64,000 nt of DNA from an uncultured Pontibacter sp. (GCA_947499125.1 CANMMP010000002.1:372001-436000), one strand, 5' to 3'. Shown: positions 17,901-28,296, counted from the first letter of the stretch. Numbers and translations are program-made. The notes: generated by a model not told the origin, from the sequence alone.

Positions 17901-19418
17901 ATGAATGATATGACACTTAAAACCTTCATCGCTGAGCCGCTCCATCGCAACAAAGTCGAGTTTTGGGCTGCAACTACTATTTTTGCGTTTGCTCTTTTTT
18001 CGCTGGCCGTAGGTGTCAGCCCAAACAGGCACCTGTTCAACGATGCCGGCATTGTGTACGATTACTACGGGCATTATTTCTTCCCACAGTTTTTCCGTTA
18101 CCTGCTGCTATACCTGGCTTTTCTGTTTACTAATTTTGTGCTGGTGCCCAGGTTGCTCCGCAAAGAGTCGCTATGGTTTAATATATTCCTGTTGCTCATC
18201 AGCTTTGTGGTAGTTGGTCTTTTCGTCGGCATTCTGGATACTTATACAAAAGGCTACCTGTTTTCGCGCTTCGATTCGGAAGACCAAACCTATAACTTTA
18301 TATTTCAGCAGAGCTTCCATTATGCTTTCTGGCTGTTACTGATGCTTGCCTTTTATACTGCTATCAAGTATATCGGCATGTACCTTCTCACTAACTCCAC
18401 TACTATAGAATCAAAGTATAAGGTAATAACCCGCGATGTATTAACAGCTTTTGTTGGCTGGATGGTGAGTGTTTTCCTGTTGCTTATACTTAACATCGGA
18501 GAAGAGATAACAATTGCCTGGGGACTGGTATCGCTGAGTGCGCTGGTTATTTACTGTTTATCTTTTTACAAGCTACTGCCGAAAGCCCTGCATAAAAAGA
18601 AACCTTTCAGGTATTACTTCCTGATCAGTGCACTTATACTTTTACTTTCCTATCTGCCTATATCGTTCCTGATGATGTTGCTGGTTCAGGAAGAAGAAGC
18701 TGCCTTAGGGTTGAGCTTTTTTAATGCGGTATTTCATTTGTTTGTAACTGTGCCTGCCACCTGGCTATTATTTAAGCGACATTTAAAAGGCAACGAAGAG
18801 CTGTTTGTGTTAAAGAAGGAGCTGGGTAAGTCAACGGCGAACCTGGACTTCCTTCGCTCACAAATAAACCCGCACTTTTTGTTTAATGCGCTTAACACTT
18901 TGTACGGCACCGCCCTCCAGGAAAACAGCGAACGCACGGCACAAGGCATCCAAATGCTGGGCGACATGATGCGCTTTATGCTTCACGAAAACCTGCAGCA
19001 AAAAATATTGCTCTCCCGCGAAATAGAGTACATGCGCAACTTTATCGAACTGCAAACACTGCGCACTTCCGCATCCCCGAACATCAGTATCGAGACCAAA
19101 ATACAGGATGTGCTGTCGGATAAGTTTATTGCGCCCATGTTGCTGATACCTTTTGTGGAGAACGCCTTTAAGCACGGCATCAGCCTGAAACACCGCTCCT
19201 GGATAAGAATTACGTTGCATACATCGGGAAATAATTTATACTTTGATGTATATAATAGCATACACGCCAAAAAGGAGCAGGACCCTGAAAAAGACAAGTC
19301 CGGGGTTGGGTTGATAAACGTGAAGCAGCGCCTGGACCTGCTTTACCCGGCCAAACATGAACTGATCATCAGGGAGACGGCCGAGGAGTATTTTGTGCAC
19401 CTTACCCTGCAACTATAA
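17901..19418 (+). CDS. LytS/YehU-type membrane sensor histidine kinase
   Basis: 505 residues from ATG 17901 (MNDMTLKTFIAEPLHRNK); a TTG 24 nt upstream is less likely. The first 295 residues carry about eight membrane helices with no recognised ligand domain. The His_kinase (PF06580-type) region follows: LRSQINPHFLFNALNTLYG with phospho-acceptor His325, and the ATPase N box PFVENAFKHGI. The G box region DKSGVGLINVKQRLDLLYP is also present. It is transcribed with the LytTR regulator 63 nt downstream, forming a two-component pair typical of Bacteroidetes. Confidence 0.93.
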   Translation: MNDMTLKTFIAEPLHRNKVEFWAATTIFAFALFSLAVGVSPNRHLFNDAGIVYDYYGHYFFPQFFRYLLLYLAFLFTNFVLVPRLLRKESLWFNIFLLLISFVVVGLFVGILDTYTKGYLFSRFDSEDQTYNFIFQQSFHYAFWLLLMLAFYTAIKYIGMYLLTNSTTIESKYKVITRDVLTAFVGWMVSVFLLLILNIGEEITIAWGLVSLSALVIYCLSFYKLLPKALHKKKPFRYYFLISALILLLSYLPISFLMMLLVQEEEAALGLSFFNAVFHLFVTVPATWLLFKRHLKGNEELFVLKKELGKSTANLDFLRSQINPHFLFNALNTLYGTALQENSERTAQGIQMLGDMMRFMLHENLQQKILLSREIEYMRNFIELQTLRTSASPNISIETKIQDVLSDKFIAPMLLIPFVENAFKHGISLKHRSWIRITLHTSGNNLYFDVYNSIHAKKEQDPEKDKSGVGLINVKQRLDLLYPAKHELIIRETAEEYFVHLTLQL

Positions 19419-19481
19419 ACCTGTAAAAGACAGCGGTAAACTATAGTTTAAAGTATAACCTAAGAACTAAAAACTGATTGG

Positions 19482-20156
19482 ATGAGGGCAATTGCTGTAG
19501 ACGATGAACCAATGGCGCTGGAAGTGGTCCGTACGCTGGCATCTAAAGTGCCCTACCTGGACCTGGTCAGTAGTTTTACAGATGCATTCCAGGCGCTGGA
19601 GTACCTGCAAAAAGAGCCTGTCGACCTGATATTCCTGGATATAAAAATGCCGGATATTACCGGGCTGGAGTTTGTGGCAAGTTTACAGAAAAAGCCGCTC
19701 GTTATTTTTACTACCGCATACTCGGAACATGCTGTGACCAGTTTTGAGCTCGATGCTATTGATTATTTACTGAAGCCTTTTTCGCTGGCCCGTTTTGTAA
19801 AAGCCTGTAATAAAGCGCAGGAGTTATACCAGTTGCGTAACGGCTCCGATGCTGCTGTAAAAGACTTCGTTTTCCTGAAGACAGGCTACGAGCAGGTGAA
19901 GGTATACTTCCGCGAGATCTTATACCTGGAGGCCGCTGGCAATTATGTTACGTTTGTGCTCGAAGATAAAAAGCTGCTTACCCGCATGACCATCAGCGAA
20001 GCGAGCGATATAGTACCGTCCGAAAATTTTATACGGGTGCACCGCTCGTACATTGTAGCCAAAGACAGAATCGATAAGATCGAACGGCACCAGGTAACTA
20101 TAAAAGGCATCGAGATCCCGGTTGGCGCGTCATACATGCAACATCTGCAAGTATAA
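19482..20156 (+). CDS. LytTR-family response regulator
   Basis: 224 residues: receiver domain (1-118) with acidic VDDEP and phospho-acceptor Asp53 in LIFLDIKMPDITG, followed by a LytTR DNA-binding domain (about 125-224) with VKVYFREILYLEAAGNYVTF and FIRVHRSYIVAKDRI. It is the cognate regulator of the kinase just upstream. LytTR proteins bind imperfect direct repeats; no target site was identified in the window. Confidence 0.95.
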   Translation: MRAIAVDDEPMALEVVRTLASKVPYLDLVSSFTDAFQALEYLQKEPVDLIFLDIKMPDITGLEFVASLQKKPLVIFTTAYSEHAVTSFELDAIDYLLKPFSLARFVKACNKAQELYQLRNGSDAAVKDFVFLKTGYEQVKVYFREILYLEAAGNYVTFVLEDKKLLTRMTISEASDIVPSENFIRVHRSYIVAKDRIDKIERHQVTIKGIEIPVGASYMQHLQV

Positions 20157-20220
20157 AAGTATAGCTCAGGATCAGGATTTTATGCTTACACACCTCTGAA
20201 GTCTTAAGGGCTGGTTCGTC

Positions 20221-20922
20221 CTAAAAATCCTGCCCCAGGTTTATCTGCCCTATATGTTTTAAATCATTCAGGTCTTTATACAAGTGCTTTACATGTAAGC
20301 TTTCAGGTACATACACATACAGTTTGATCGTAGTGTTCTGCTTGTTCTTCGATTGCACCACGTTTATGTTCTTCGTTACGATGTCGTATTTCTCGAGTAT
20401 GGCAAATACTTTACTTGTCTCTATTTTTGATGTCTGAAAGCTGACTTTCAATGTCTTTAAAGAGCCGCTGCTGAAAAAATATTTCCCGACCTTATCGAGT
20501 ATGGCCAGTACAAAAAGTAAGAGTACTGTAACCATAATGGCTGCTTCGTACATACCGGCACCTACCGATAAACCCACTGCAGCCACAGCCCAAATAGTAG
20601 CCGCCGTAGTTAAGCCGTGTGTATTGCCACCCAACCTGAAAATAGCCCCGGCTCCAAGGAAACCGATTCCGGATACCACCTGTGCCGCTATCCTGCCCGG
20701 GTCTACATTGGGGTAATCGGAAAAAGTTTGCGGGATAAAAATAGAGATCAGCATGAGCAGACAAGACCCTACCGAGATAATGATATGCGTTCTTAAACCT
20801 GCATTCTGGCGACGGCTTTCTCTTTCCCAGCCCAATAATCCGCCCAGCAAGGCGCTGAGCATTAATCTGATAACAATATTAGTAGTATTTATCTCAGAAG
20901 AACCTGATAAAAATAGATCCAT
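20221..20922 (-). CDS. MgtC/SapB family membrane protein
   Basis: 233 residues. The MgtC domain is clear: LLGGLLGWERESRRQNAGLRT near residue 25, RIAAQVVSGIGFLGAGAIFR near residue 77 and HGLTTAATIWAVAAVGLSVG near residue 101, with several membrane helices. The C-terminal 75 residues form a small soluble ACT-like domain. The family modulates envelope functions such as ATP synthase or magnesium stress; the exact role here is unknown. Confidence 0.92.
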   Translation of the reverse strand: MDLFLSGSSEINTTNIVIRLMLSALLGGLLGWERESRRQNAGLRTHIIISVGSCLLMLISIFIPQTFSDYPNVDPGRIAAQVVSGIGFLGAGAIFRLGGNTHGLTTAATIWAVAAVGLSVGAGMYEAAIMVTVLLLFVLAILDKVGKYFFSSGSLKTLKVSFQTSKIETSKVFAILEKYDIVTKNINVVQSKNKQNTTIKLYVYVPESLHVKHLYKDLNDLKHIGQINLGQDF

Positions 20923-21177
20923 AAAAGCTAGTTAGTGGCGGTAAGTACATAGGCTGTACTTTATACTTTAAGAAAGGTTAGTCCTCCAATCCATTAATTT
21001 ACCTGAACCGACAAACATGGAGCAGGTATTCAATACTTTATACTATAAGCTTATCTTATGGGCGCAGGCACTGTTTTATCTTAGCTATACAGAGAGAGGT
21101 GTTTCGCCTACAGTAGCTTAAAACAATAGCAGCCTTAAACTATACTTGCTATTCCTTCCAGATCAGTCTAAACCCTG

Positions 21178-21630
21178 CTAATCGTATTGCTTTCGTTGGC
21201 GCAGTATCTTGTTATCTACTGAGTAACGGCCGGGCCCTTTTATCATAAAAAAGATGAGCAGGCCGGTTACCAGCAGCGAAAGTATAAGCTCCGTATTTCC
21301 GAAGTCAACTCCGCGCTGCGGGTTTACAATAAGCAATGCGCCAATCATGATCGGGATCTGCAGCAGCAAGGCCAGTCGGGTCAGCATTCCAGCCATTATC
21401 ATAAGCCCGCCTATAATATGCACCACACTCGTTAAAAAGTGTGCCTTGCTGGCCGAAAGTATATCCTGTTGAGAGCTGAAAATATAGAACACATCGCTTG
21501 TGTGCTCTAAGAACAAGATCCCCTTTATAAAAAGAAATAACCCAAGTAAAACGCGTAAAGCATCCATCCAGACTGGGTTATTGGCGCTGTTAACGCGGTG
21601 GGTGCTGCGGAAATCATGTGCGAGTGCCAT
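21178..21630 (-). CDS. DoxX family membrane protein
   Basis: 150 residues with four membrane helices. DoxX marks are LRVLLGLFLFIKGILFLE near residue 27, HIIGGLMIMAGMLTRLALLLQIP near residue 71 and the end LLIFFMIKGPGRYSVD. The family is associated with oxidoreductase-linked membrane complexes. It is monocistronic and lies upstream of, and divergent from, the efflux regulator gene. Confidence 0.85.
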   Translation of the reverse strand: MALAHDFRSTHRVNSANNPVWMDALRVLLGLFLFIKGILFLEHTSDVFYIFSSQQDILSASKAHFLTSVVHIIGGLMIMAGMLTRLALLLQIPIMIGALLIVNPQRGVDFGNTELILSLLVTGLLIFFMIKGPGRYSVDNKILRQRKQYD

Positions 21631-21751
21631 AGCAGTAGGGCTTAATGGAAAAAATGTGTTATAGCTATATTTACGTTTATAGACTTAATTCCGGTTTTAT
21701 ACTATTTGCCAGGCTGTTCGCAATTATAAAATAAGCTTTAACCAAAATAAC

Positions 21752-21802
21752 TTTCAGAATTAACCCAGCCGTATTAGTTTTGCAGTCCCGAATGAACGTT
21801 CA
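21752..21802 (+). promoter_or_regulatory. Promoter with palindromic operator of the TetR/efflux locus
   Basis: TTTC (21752-21755), 19 nt, then TAGTTTTG (21775-21782) fits the Bacteroidetes promoter consensus with one mismatch in the -33 box. Ten nt downstream is a perfect palindrome TGAACGTTCA (21793-21802), 17 nt before the TetR start codon. This is the position expected for autorepression by a TetR protein. Confidence 0.6.
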
Positions 21803-21819
21803 ATTGGTAGCATAAAACG

Positions 21820-22395
21820 ATGGAACCGATCGCAGATAAGAAGATGGCTATTTTCCGGAGTACGATGGAATTGGTGCGCGAAAACGGGTTCCATGGCACA
21901 CCCATGAGTATGGTGGCAAAGCATGCAGGCGTAGCGGCTGGCACTATCTATCATTACTTCGAAAGCAAGGAGCACCTGTTACGCGAATTGTTTGAATATG
22001 CGCAGCAGCAGGCCATTGCCGTAGTTGCAAAAGAGACCTGCGAAACAATCCCTTTTAAAACCTGTTTCTTTAACCTTTGGAATGGGCTGTACACGTTCTA
22101 CCGCGAGAATTTAGATCTGCTTAAATTCTTCGAGCAGTTCGTAAATTCACCTTTTGGTGCGGACAGGCCACCTATAGAGCAGGACAAATTCTACTCTTTA
22201 CTGTTCGCTTTTTTTGAGCGGGGCATACAGCAAGGGGAGCTAAAGCCGGTGAGCTCTAAAATACTGGCTACCCTGGCACACAGCAGTATCTTATCAACTG
22301 CCAAGTTAACGGCACAGGGCAGGTTGCAGCTGAATAAGCAGGAACTTGAGGAAATACAGTTGATGCTCTGGGATGGTATGAGCCTGAAACGTTAA
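21820..22395 (+). CDS. TetR/AcrR-family regulator of the RND efflux operon
   Basis: 191 residues. The N-terminal helix-turn-helix is typical: IFRSTMELVRENGFHGTPMS then VAKHAGVAAGTIYHYFESKE (about residues 10-50). The C-terminal domain is a variable ligand pocket. It precedes the TolC, adaptor and pump genes on the same strand with a 142-nt gap. A likely operator lies in front of it. By analogy with AcrR, it would repress the pump until a toxic ligand binds. Confidence 0.94.
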   Translation: MEPIADKKMAIFRSTMELVRENGFHGTPMSMVAKHAGVAAGTIYHYFESKEHLLRELFEYAQQQAIAVVAKETCETIPFKTCFFNLWNGLYTFYRENLDLLKFFEQFVNSPFGADRPPIEQDKFYSLLFAFFERGIQQGELKPVSSKILATLAHSSILSTAKLTAQGRLQLNKQELEEIQLMLWDGMSLKR

Positions 22396-22536
22396 TTTAT
22401 TTTGTCATTTGAAGGGCCGGGAAGTAACTATACCAATGTTTAAACACAAACTCGCTTTTAAAAGCATTAACCCATTATCTGATACTATACTTATCCGTTT
22501 AATACAAAATTAACTATCTGAATACGAAATCTATAC

Positions 22537-23871
22537 ATGAAATTACCTGATCATTTAATGTCGCTGCTGATAGCCTGTCTGCTGGCTCCAGGTATGTTGC
22601 TGGCCCAGAGCAATAATGCGGTGCCTGCCACTGATAGCCTGACGCTGGAAGAGGTAGTGGCCTATGCGTTGGAAAACAGGGCTGCCATAGAACAGGCACA
22701 GATCGACGAAGCTATCGGAGAGCGGGAGATACGTGCCAGCCTGTCGGGGTGGTTTCCGCAGATCTCGGCAAACTATGGCGGTACCTATAACCTTAAAAGA
22801 CCGCAGCAACCCTTCGGAGACGACATAATAGAAGTTGGCCAGAACTATACTTCCAGCATCGCACTGCAGGCAACCCAGAACATATTTAGCAGTAACCTGC
22901 TGCTGGCATCGAGGGCATCGCGCTCCCGGAGATTGCTCCTGGACCAACAGGTAACCGATACCCGCATTAATACAGTAGTGGAAGTTAGCAAGGCTTTTTA
23001 TGATGTGCTGCTTACACAGGAGCAACTCCGCATCCTGAATGAGAATATTACCCGCCAGGAAAAACAGTATAACGACGCCAGGAGCCGCTACGAAGTTGGT
23101 TTGGTAGATAAGACCGATTACCAGCGTGCCGCCATTACATTAGCCAACATACGAGCCGACCGCAAACGGGCCCAGGAAAACATTAAAGCCAGTATCGCTT
23201 ACCTGAAACAGCTGATGGGTTACCCGATAGAGCAGGAGCTAAATCTCGCTTATGAGTATAGCCAGATGGAACTGGCCGTGCAGGTAGATACAACAGAATT
23301 ACTTGCTTACGAAAACAGAATAGAACTACAGCAGCTTGAAACACAGCGCCAGTTACTAAAGCTGAACACAGCATATAACCGCTGGAGCTTTTTGCCAACA
23401 GTTTCTGCATTTGGTAACTATAACCTGATGTATTTCAACAACGAGCTGCCGGAGCTTTATTCTCAGTCTTTTCCGAACTCGGCTGTTGGTTTGCAGGTGT
23501 CGGTACCTATTTTTCAGGGAACCAGGAGATGGCAGAACCTGAAGATAGCCCAACTGGAAGAACAGCGACTGGATGTAGCTATAGAAGATACGCGCCGTGC
23601 CCTGAACACAGAATACCAGACGGCCATGGCCAACTATAAAAGCGATTATGCTGAATGGCAGGCTTACCAAAGCAACCTCGAAATGGCTGAAGAAGTGTAT
23701 GAGATCATCAAATTGCAGTACGACGAAGGCGTGAAAGCTTACGTGGACCTGATCGTGGCCGAAACCGAGCTGCGCACTACCCAACTCAACTACTATAACG
23801 CGTTGTATAACGTCCTTTCAAGCAAACTCGACCTGCAACAGGCTTTAGGTAATATCGATGTCAACAGATAA
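22537..23871 (+). CDS. TolC-family outer membrane efflux protein
   Basis: 444 residues with signal peptide (to about residue 23, LLAQ). It shows the two-fold TolC repeat: LTLEEVVAYALENRAAIEQAQ at the N-terminus, long coiled-coil helices rich in Q/E/R, and the closing YYNALYNVLSSKLDLQQALG. It forms the outer-membrane exit duct. It overlaps the first possible start of the adaptor gene by 14 nt, so the three efflux genes are one operon. Confidence 0.94.
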   Translation: MKLPDHLMSLLIACLLAPGMLLAQSNNAVPATDSLTLEEVVAYALENRAAIEQAQIDEAIGEREIRASLSGWFPQISANYGGTYNLKRPQQPFGDDIIEVGQNYTSSIALQATQNIFSSNLLLASRASRSRRLLLDQQVTDTRINTVVEVSKAFYDVLLTQEQLRILNENITRQEKQYNDARSRYEVGLVDKTDYQRAAITLANIRADRKRAQENIKASIAYLKQLMGYPIEQELNLAYEYSQMELAVQVDTTELLAYENRIELQQLETQRQLLKLNTAYNRWSFLPTVSAFGNYNLMYFNNELPELYSQSFPNSAVGLQVSVPIFQGTRRWQNLKIAQLEEQRLDVAIEDTRRALNTEYQTAMANYKSDYAEWQAYQSNLEMAEEVYEIIKLQYDEGVKAYVDLIVAETELRTTQLNYYNALYNVLSSKLDLQQALGNIDVNR

Positions 23872-23890
23872 AAAAGAGAAGATCTTTAAC

Positions 23891-25036
23891 ATGAAAAATA
23901 AATACACCTGGCTATTTTCAGCTATACTTACCCCGGTTATACTTACATCGTGCGGCGGCGATGATGCCGGGCAACAACAAATGAACCCGGCTGCTATGGC
24001 GGTTGCGGTTAACACCATGCAGGTAAAAGAAGAAGGCGTAACCGGCAAAGATACTTATCCGGCTACCGTAGTGCCTTTGCAGGAAGTGGAGCTGAGGCCG
24101 CAGGTGTCTGGGTATATTACGGACATTTTTGTGCGCGACGGGCAGCGTGTGACCAAAGGCCAGAAACTATACGAAATAGACCAGAACAAATACCAGGCTG
24201 GCATACAGTCGGCACAGGCAAGTCTGCAATCAGCTAAAGCCAACTTAGCGCGTGCCGAAAAGGACCTGGAACGTTATGAACGCCTGGCTGAACGCGACGC
24301 CATTGCCCGCCAGCAGGTAGACTATGCCCGCACCGAAGTACAGACAGCCCGGGCACAGGTTGCTTCTGCCCAGGCACAGGTACGCAGCGCATCAACCGAC
24401 CTGAGCTATTCTGTTATCAATGCACCGTTCAGCGGAACTATAGGTATTTCGCAGGCGAGAGTTGGTGCCCAGGTTTCACCTGGTCAGCCGCTGTTGAACA
24501 CTATTTCTTCATCAGACCCTATTGCCGTTGATTTTGTGATAAACGAAAGCGAGATAGGCAGATTCTCGAACTTACAACAAGGAAAGCAGCCTGATTCGCT
24601 GTTCACTATTCGCTTTAATAATGGTGAGCAGTACAAGCACAATGGCAAACTGATCGCGATCGATAGAGCCATTGGTCGCCAGTCTGGTACTACTACTGTG
24701 CGCGTGCAGTTCCCTAACCCCGACGAAAGACTGATACCCGGCATGACCGTAAGCCTGGATGTACTAAACCAGGATATTGGTGAGCAGGTGGTTATACCAT
24801 ACAAATCGGTAACAGAGCAGTTAGGCGAATACTATGTATATGTGGTGCAGGGCGACTCGGTGGTGCAGCAGAATGTGCAATTGGGTACTAGATTTAACGG
24901 AAATATAGTGGTGCGCGAAGGCCTGGAAGAAGGACAGCAGATCGTGACGGAAGGTATACAGCGACTTCGCCAGGGAGCTAAAGTACAGATAGGCGAGCCG
25001 CAACAAGGTCAGCCAGGGGCAGGAGCCGCTAAGTAA
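23891..25036 (+). CDS. RND efflux periplasmic adaptor (membrane fusion protein)
   Basis: 381 residues from the ATG at 23891, which opens the lipoprotein signal (ILTPVILTSCGGDD); an in-frame ATG 33 nt upstream overlaps tolC and adds a charged leader. Domains in order: barrel-sandwich lipoyl strands (VELRPQVSGYITDIFVRDGQ), alpha hairpin rich in Ala/Gln (about 95-170), second lipoyl half (VINAPFSGTIGISQARVG), beta-barrel and membrane-proximal domain. It links the TolC duct to the inner-membrane pump. Confidence 0.94.
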   Translation: MKNKYTWLFSAILTPVILTSCGGDDAGQQQMNPAAMAVAVNTMQVKEEGVTGKDTYPATVVPLQEVELRPQVSGYITDIFVRDGQRVTKGQKLYEIDQNKYQAGIQSAQASLQSAKANLARAEKDLERYERLAERDAIARQQVDYARTEVQTARAQVASAQAQVRSASTDLSYSVINAPFSGTIGISQARVGAQVSPGQPLLNTISSSDPIAVDFVINESEIGRFSNLQQGKQPDSLFTIRFNNGEQYKHNGKLIAIDRAIGRQSGTTTVRVQFPNPDERLIPGMTVSLDVLNQDIGEQVVIPYKSVTEQLGEYYVYVVQGDSVVQQNVQLGTRFNGNIVVREGLEEGQQIVTEGIQRLRQGAKVQIGEPQQGQPGAGAAK

Positions 25037-25072
25037 TTTCATCCAACCTTCAGCAGAAATTCAGATAGAAAC

Positions 25073-28000
25073 ATGATATCAGAAGTATTTATAAGAAGGC
25101 CCGTCACGGCCATGGTGATCTCGATCGTGATCGTGCTGGTGGGTGTGCTGGCCATGATGAACCTGCCTGTTACCCAATACCCGGATATTTCGCCGCCTTC
25201 TGTTTCGGTGTCGGCAAACTATACCGGCTCCGATGCTCTAACAGTAGAGCAGGCGGTGGCCACACCAATAGAGACGCAGATAAACGGTACGCCGGGCATG
25301 GCTTACATTACCTCAACCAGCACAGGTACCGGGCAGATGAATATGTCGGTTACCTTTGAGATCGGGACAGATATTGAGATTGCTACACTGGATGTACAGA
25401 ACCGGGCAAGTATAGCTCAACCGTCTTTGCCGGAAGAAGTGCGCCGCCTGGGTGTAACGGTACGTAAGCGTAACCCGAGTATCATGATGGTGATTGGTAT
25501 CTACTCGCCAAACCGCACCCACGACGTTCAGTTCCTGGATAACTATACGAACATCTATGTACGTGACGCTTTGATGCGCGTGAACGGGGTAGGAGATATC
25601 TTCTCGATAGGCCAGGACTTTAGTATGCGCGTATGGCTGCAACCTGATAAGCTGTCGCAGTATAACATAGGCGCCAACGAAGTAACAGCCGCTATACAGG
25701 AGCAAAACCTACAGGTAGCTGCCGGTACGGTGGGTGCAGCACCTCAGAACAGCAGTCAGGCGTTCCAGTACCCGATCACGGTTACAGGCCGTTTGCAAAC
25801 CCAGGAACAATTCGGCGATATAATCGTGCGCACAAACCCTGCTGATGGTTCGGTGGTGTATCTGCGCGATGTGGCTCGCATTGAGTTCGGTAAGTTTGAC
25901 TATGGCCGCGAATCGAAGATAAACGGCAACCCGGCTACTATGATGCTGATCTACCAGGCACCGGGAAGTAACGCCCTGGAAACGGCCGAAGGTATATACG
26001 CTGCCCTGGCAGAAATGAAAGAGAATTTCCCGGCTGACGTGGATTACATTGTTTCTTTCGAGACTGTTTCGGTGGTGCAGGTGTCGATCAACGAAGTGGT
26101 AAAGACGCTGGTGGAAGCGCTTATACTTGTAATTATAGTTGTATTCCTGTTCCTGCAAAGCTGGCGCGCCACGCTGGTGCCTATACTTGCTATCCCGGTT
26201 TCTATTATCGGTACATTCGTGTTTTTCCTGCCACTTGGTTTTACCATCAACACCCTTACCATGTTCGGTTTTGTGCTATCGATCGGTATAGTGGTAGATG
26301 ATGCTATTGTGGTGGTAGAAGCAGTGCAGCATTACATAGACCACGAAAAGCTCTCGGCCCGGGAAGCAACCCGAAAGGCCATGAAAGACATTACGGCTCC
26401 GGTAATTGCCATTGCGCTTATACTTGCCGCCGTGTTTATACCTGTTGGTTTTATTCCGGGTATTGTGGGCAGGTTGTATCAGCAGTTCGCGATCACGATT
26501 GCCATTTCAGTGCTGATCTCTGCTTTTGTAGCCTTAACGCTTACGCCTGCACTTTGCTCCTTGATGCTGAAGCCGATGAACGTGGACAAGAACTCTCGTG
26601 GCATCAATAAGTTCTTCTATAATTTTAACAACTGGTTTGCCCGCACAACCGAGAAGTACTCCAATGGCGTTCGTAAAAGTATAAAAGCAACTCCGCTGAT
26701 ACTTATCATTCTCATCTGTATCTATGTGGGTACTTTCGGGCTATTCTCCACAAAACCAACAGGCTTTATTCCATCGGAAGACGAAGGACGTTTGTTCGTT
26801 TCAGTTGAGTTGCCTGAAGGGGCATCCAAGAGCAGAACAACGGCGATACTTGACGAAGTTGGTGAAAGAATGGCTACAGTGCCTGCAATCCGTAACTATA
26901 CTTCCGTTGCGGGTCTGAATGCGATCAACTTCTCTTTCAAATCGAATAGCGGTACATTCTTCGTTCAGTTACAGCCCTGGGATGATAGAAAAGAAGAGTC
27001 GGAGAAACTACAGGCTGTGATGGCCACATTACAACAGAAATTCTCTGATATAAAAGAAGCTAACATTCTTGTCGTGTCGCCGCCGGCTATTCCTGGTTTA
27101 GGTGCGTCGGGTGGTTTTAGCTTTGTGCTGCAACAGCGCGGGGCCGGTGATGTAAAAGAGCTGGAGCAAGTAATGGGTCAATTCCTGGGTGCAGCCAACG
27201 CCCGTCCTGAAATTGCGATGGCCTATAGTTTTTTTACAGCTAAAACACCAGGTTACCACGTGGATGTCGATCGCGAAAAAGCCAAGCGATTAGGGGTGAA
27301 TATTGCAGACATTTACTCAACCATGTCTACTTATATGGGTAGCCGTTACGTGAATGACTTTACACGCTACGGCCGTAACTTCAGGGTGGTAGCACAGGCC
27401 GACACATCTTTTAGGATGGATATCAAAAGCCTGAGCCAATATTACGTGATGAACCGCCAGGGTGAATCGGTGCCGCTTAGTGCCCTGGTAAGTACAAGAA
27501 TAGTGGAGAATGCACCGGTGATTTCGCATTACAACCTGTTCCGTTCGGTAGATATAAATGGTAGTGCTGCACCAGGCTATAGTTCGGGTCAGGCGCTGCA
27601 GGCCCTCGAAGAAGTAGCTGCTGAGGTATTGCCTGCGGGCTATGGGTATGAATTCTCCGGCCTGAGCCGCGAAGAACTGGCAGCAGGCAGCAGCACGATC
27701 TATATCTTCTCGCTGTCTATTATACTGGTGTTGCTGTTACTGGCTGCGCTTTACGAAAGCTGGTCGGTGCCGTTCTCTATTTTGTTTGCAATTCCGTTGG
27801 GTATGTTCGGGGCTATAGTTGCTTTAACGCTGCTTCCTAAACTGGATAACAACGTGTATGCGCAGGTAGGTATGATCACCCTGATAGGCCTGGCTGCCAA
27901 GAACGCTATTCTGATAGTGGAGTTTGCCAAAGAGCGCGTGGACAGGGGAGTGGAAATAATTGAAGCAACTATAGAAGCGGTTAAGCTGCGCCTGCGTCCG

Positions 28001-28270
28001 ATCATCATGACCTCGCTGGCATTTATACTTGGGGTGGTGCCGCTGGCACTGGCCTCCGGTGCAGGAGCTGTATCGCGACAGACGATTGGTTGGGTTGTGA
28101 TCGGTGGTATGCTGGCAGCTACGTTCCTGGCAATATTTGTGGTACCGGTATTGTATGTGGTCATCACCAGGCTTGCTTACGGTAAAAAAGGCTTAGCTGA
28201 ATTACGTGCAAAAGGCAATACCACACCAGATGTAGACGACGGAGGTGATCCGGCTTATGTTAATCCTTAA
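25073..28270 (+). CDS. RND efflux pump, HAE1/AcrB family
   Basis: 1065 residues, the usual length. It begins MISEVFIRRPVTAMVISIVI, has the duplicated layout of 12 membrane helices and two large periplasmic loops, and carries the fourth-helix proton-relay aspartates in GIVVDDAIVVVEAVQHYI. The LAAKNAILIVEFAKER and GAGAVSRQTIGWVVIGGM signatures are also present. It is a proton-driven exporter of hydrophobic compounds, third gene of the TetR-controlled operon. Confidence 0.96.
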   Translation: MISEVFIRRPVTAMVISIVIVLVGVLAMMNLPVTQYPDISPPSVSVSANYTGSDALTVEQAVATPIETQINGTPGMAYITSTSTGTGQMNMSVTFEIGTDIEIATLDVQNRASIAQPSLPEEVRRLGVTVRKRNPSIMMVIGIYSPNRTHDVQFLDNYTNIYVRDALMRVNGVGDIFSIGQDFSMRVWLQPDKLSQYNIGANEVTAAIQEQNLQVAAGTVGAAPQNSSQAFQYPITVTGRLQTQEQFGDIIVRTNPADGSVVYLRDVARIEFGKFDYGRESKINGNPATMMLIYQAPGSNALETAEGIYAALAEMKENFPADVDYIVSFETVSVVQVSINEVVKTLVEALILVIIVVFLFLQSWRATLVPILAIPVSIIGTFVFFLPLGFTINTLTMFGFVLSIGIVVDDAIVVVEAVQHYIDHEKLSAREATRKAMKDITAPVIAIALILAAVFIPVGFIPGIVGRLYQQFAITIAISVLISAFVALTLTPALCSLMLKPMNVDKNSRGINKFFYNFNNWFARTTEKYSNGVRKSIKATPLILIILICIYVGTFGLFSTKPTGFIPSEDEGRLFVSVELPEGASKSRTTAILDEVGERMATVPAIRNYTSVAGLNAINFSFKSNSGTFFVQLQPWDDRKEESEKLQAVMATLQQKFSDIKEANILVVSPPAIPGLGASGGFSFVLQQRGAGDVKELEQVMGQFLGAANARPEIAMAYSFFTAKTPGYHVDVDREKAKRLGVNIADIYSTMSTYMGSRYVNDFTRYGRNFRVVAQADTSFRMDIKSLSQYYVMNRQGESVPLSALVSTRIVENAPVISHYNLFRSVDINGSAAPGYSSGQALQALEEVAAEVLPAGYGYEFSGLSREELAAGSSTIYIFSLSIILVLLLLAALYESWSVPFSILFAIPLGMFGAIVALTLLPKLDNNVYAQVGMITLIGLAAKNAILIVEFAKERVDRGVEIIEATIEAVKLRLRPIIMTSLAFILGVVPLALASGAGAVSRQTIGWVVIGGMLAATFLAIFVVPVLYVVITRLAYGKKGLAELRAKGNTTPDVDDGGDPAYVNP

Positions 28271-28296
28271 TGTTAGTTTAAGTCAACTATAAAAAG

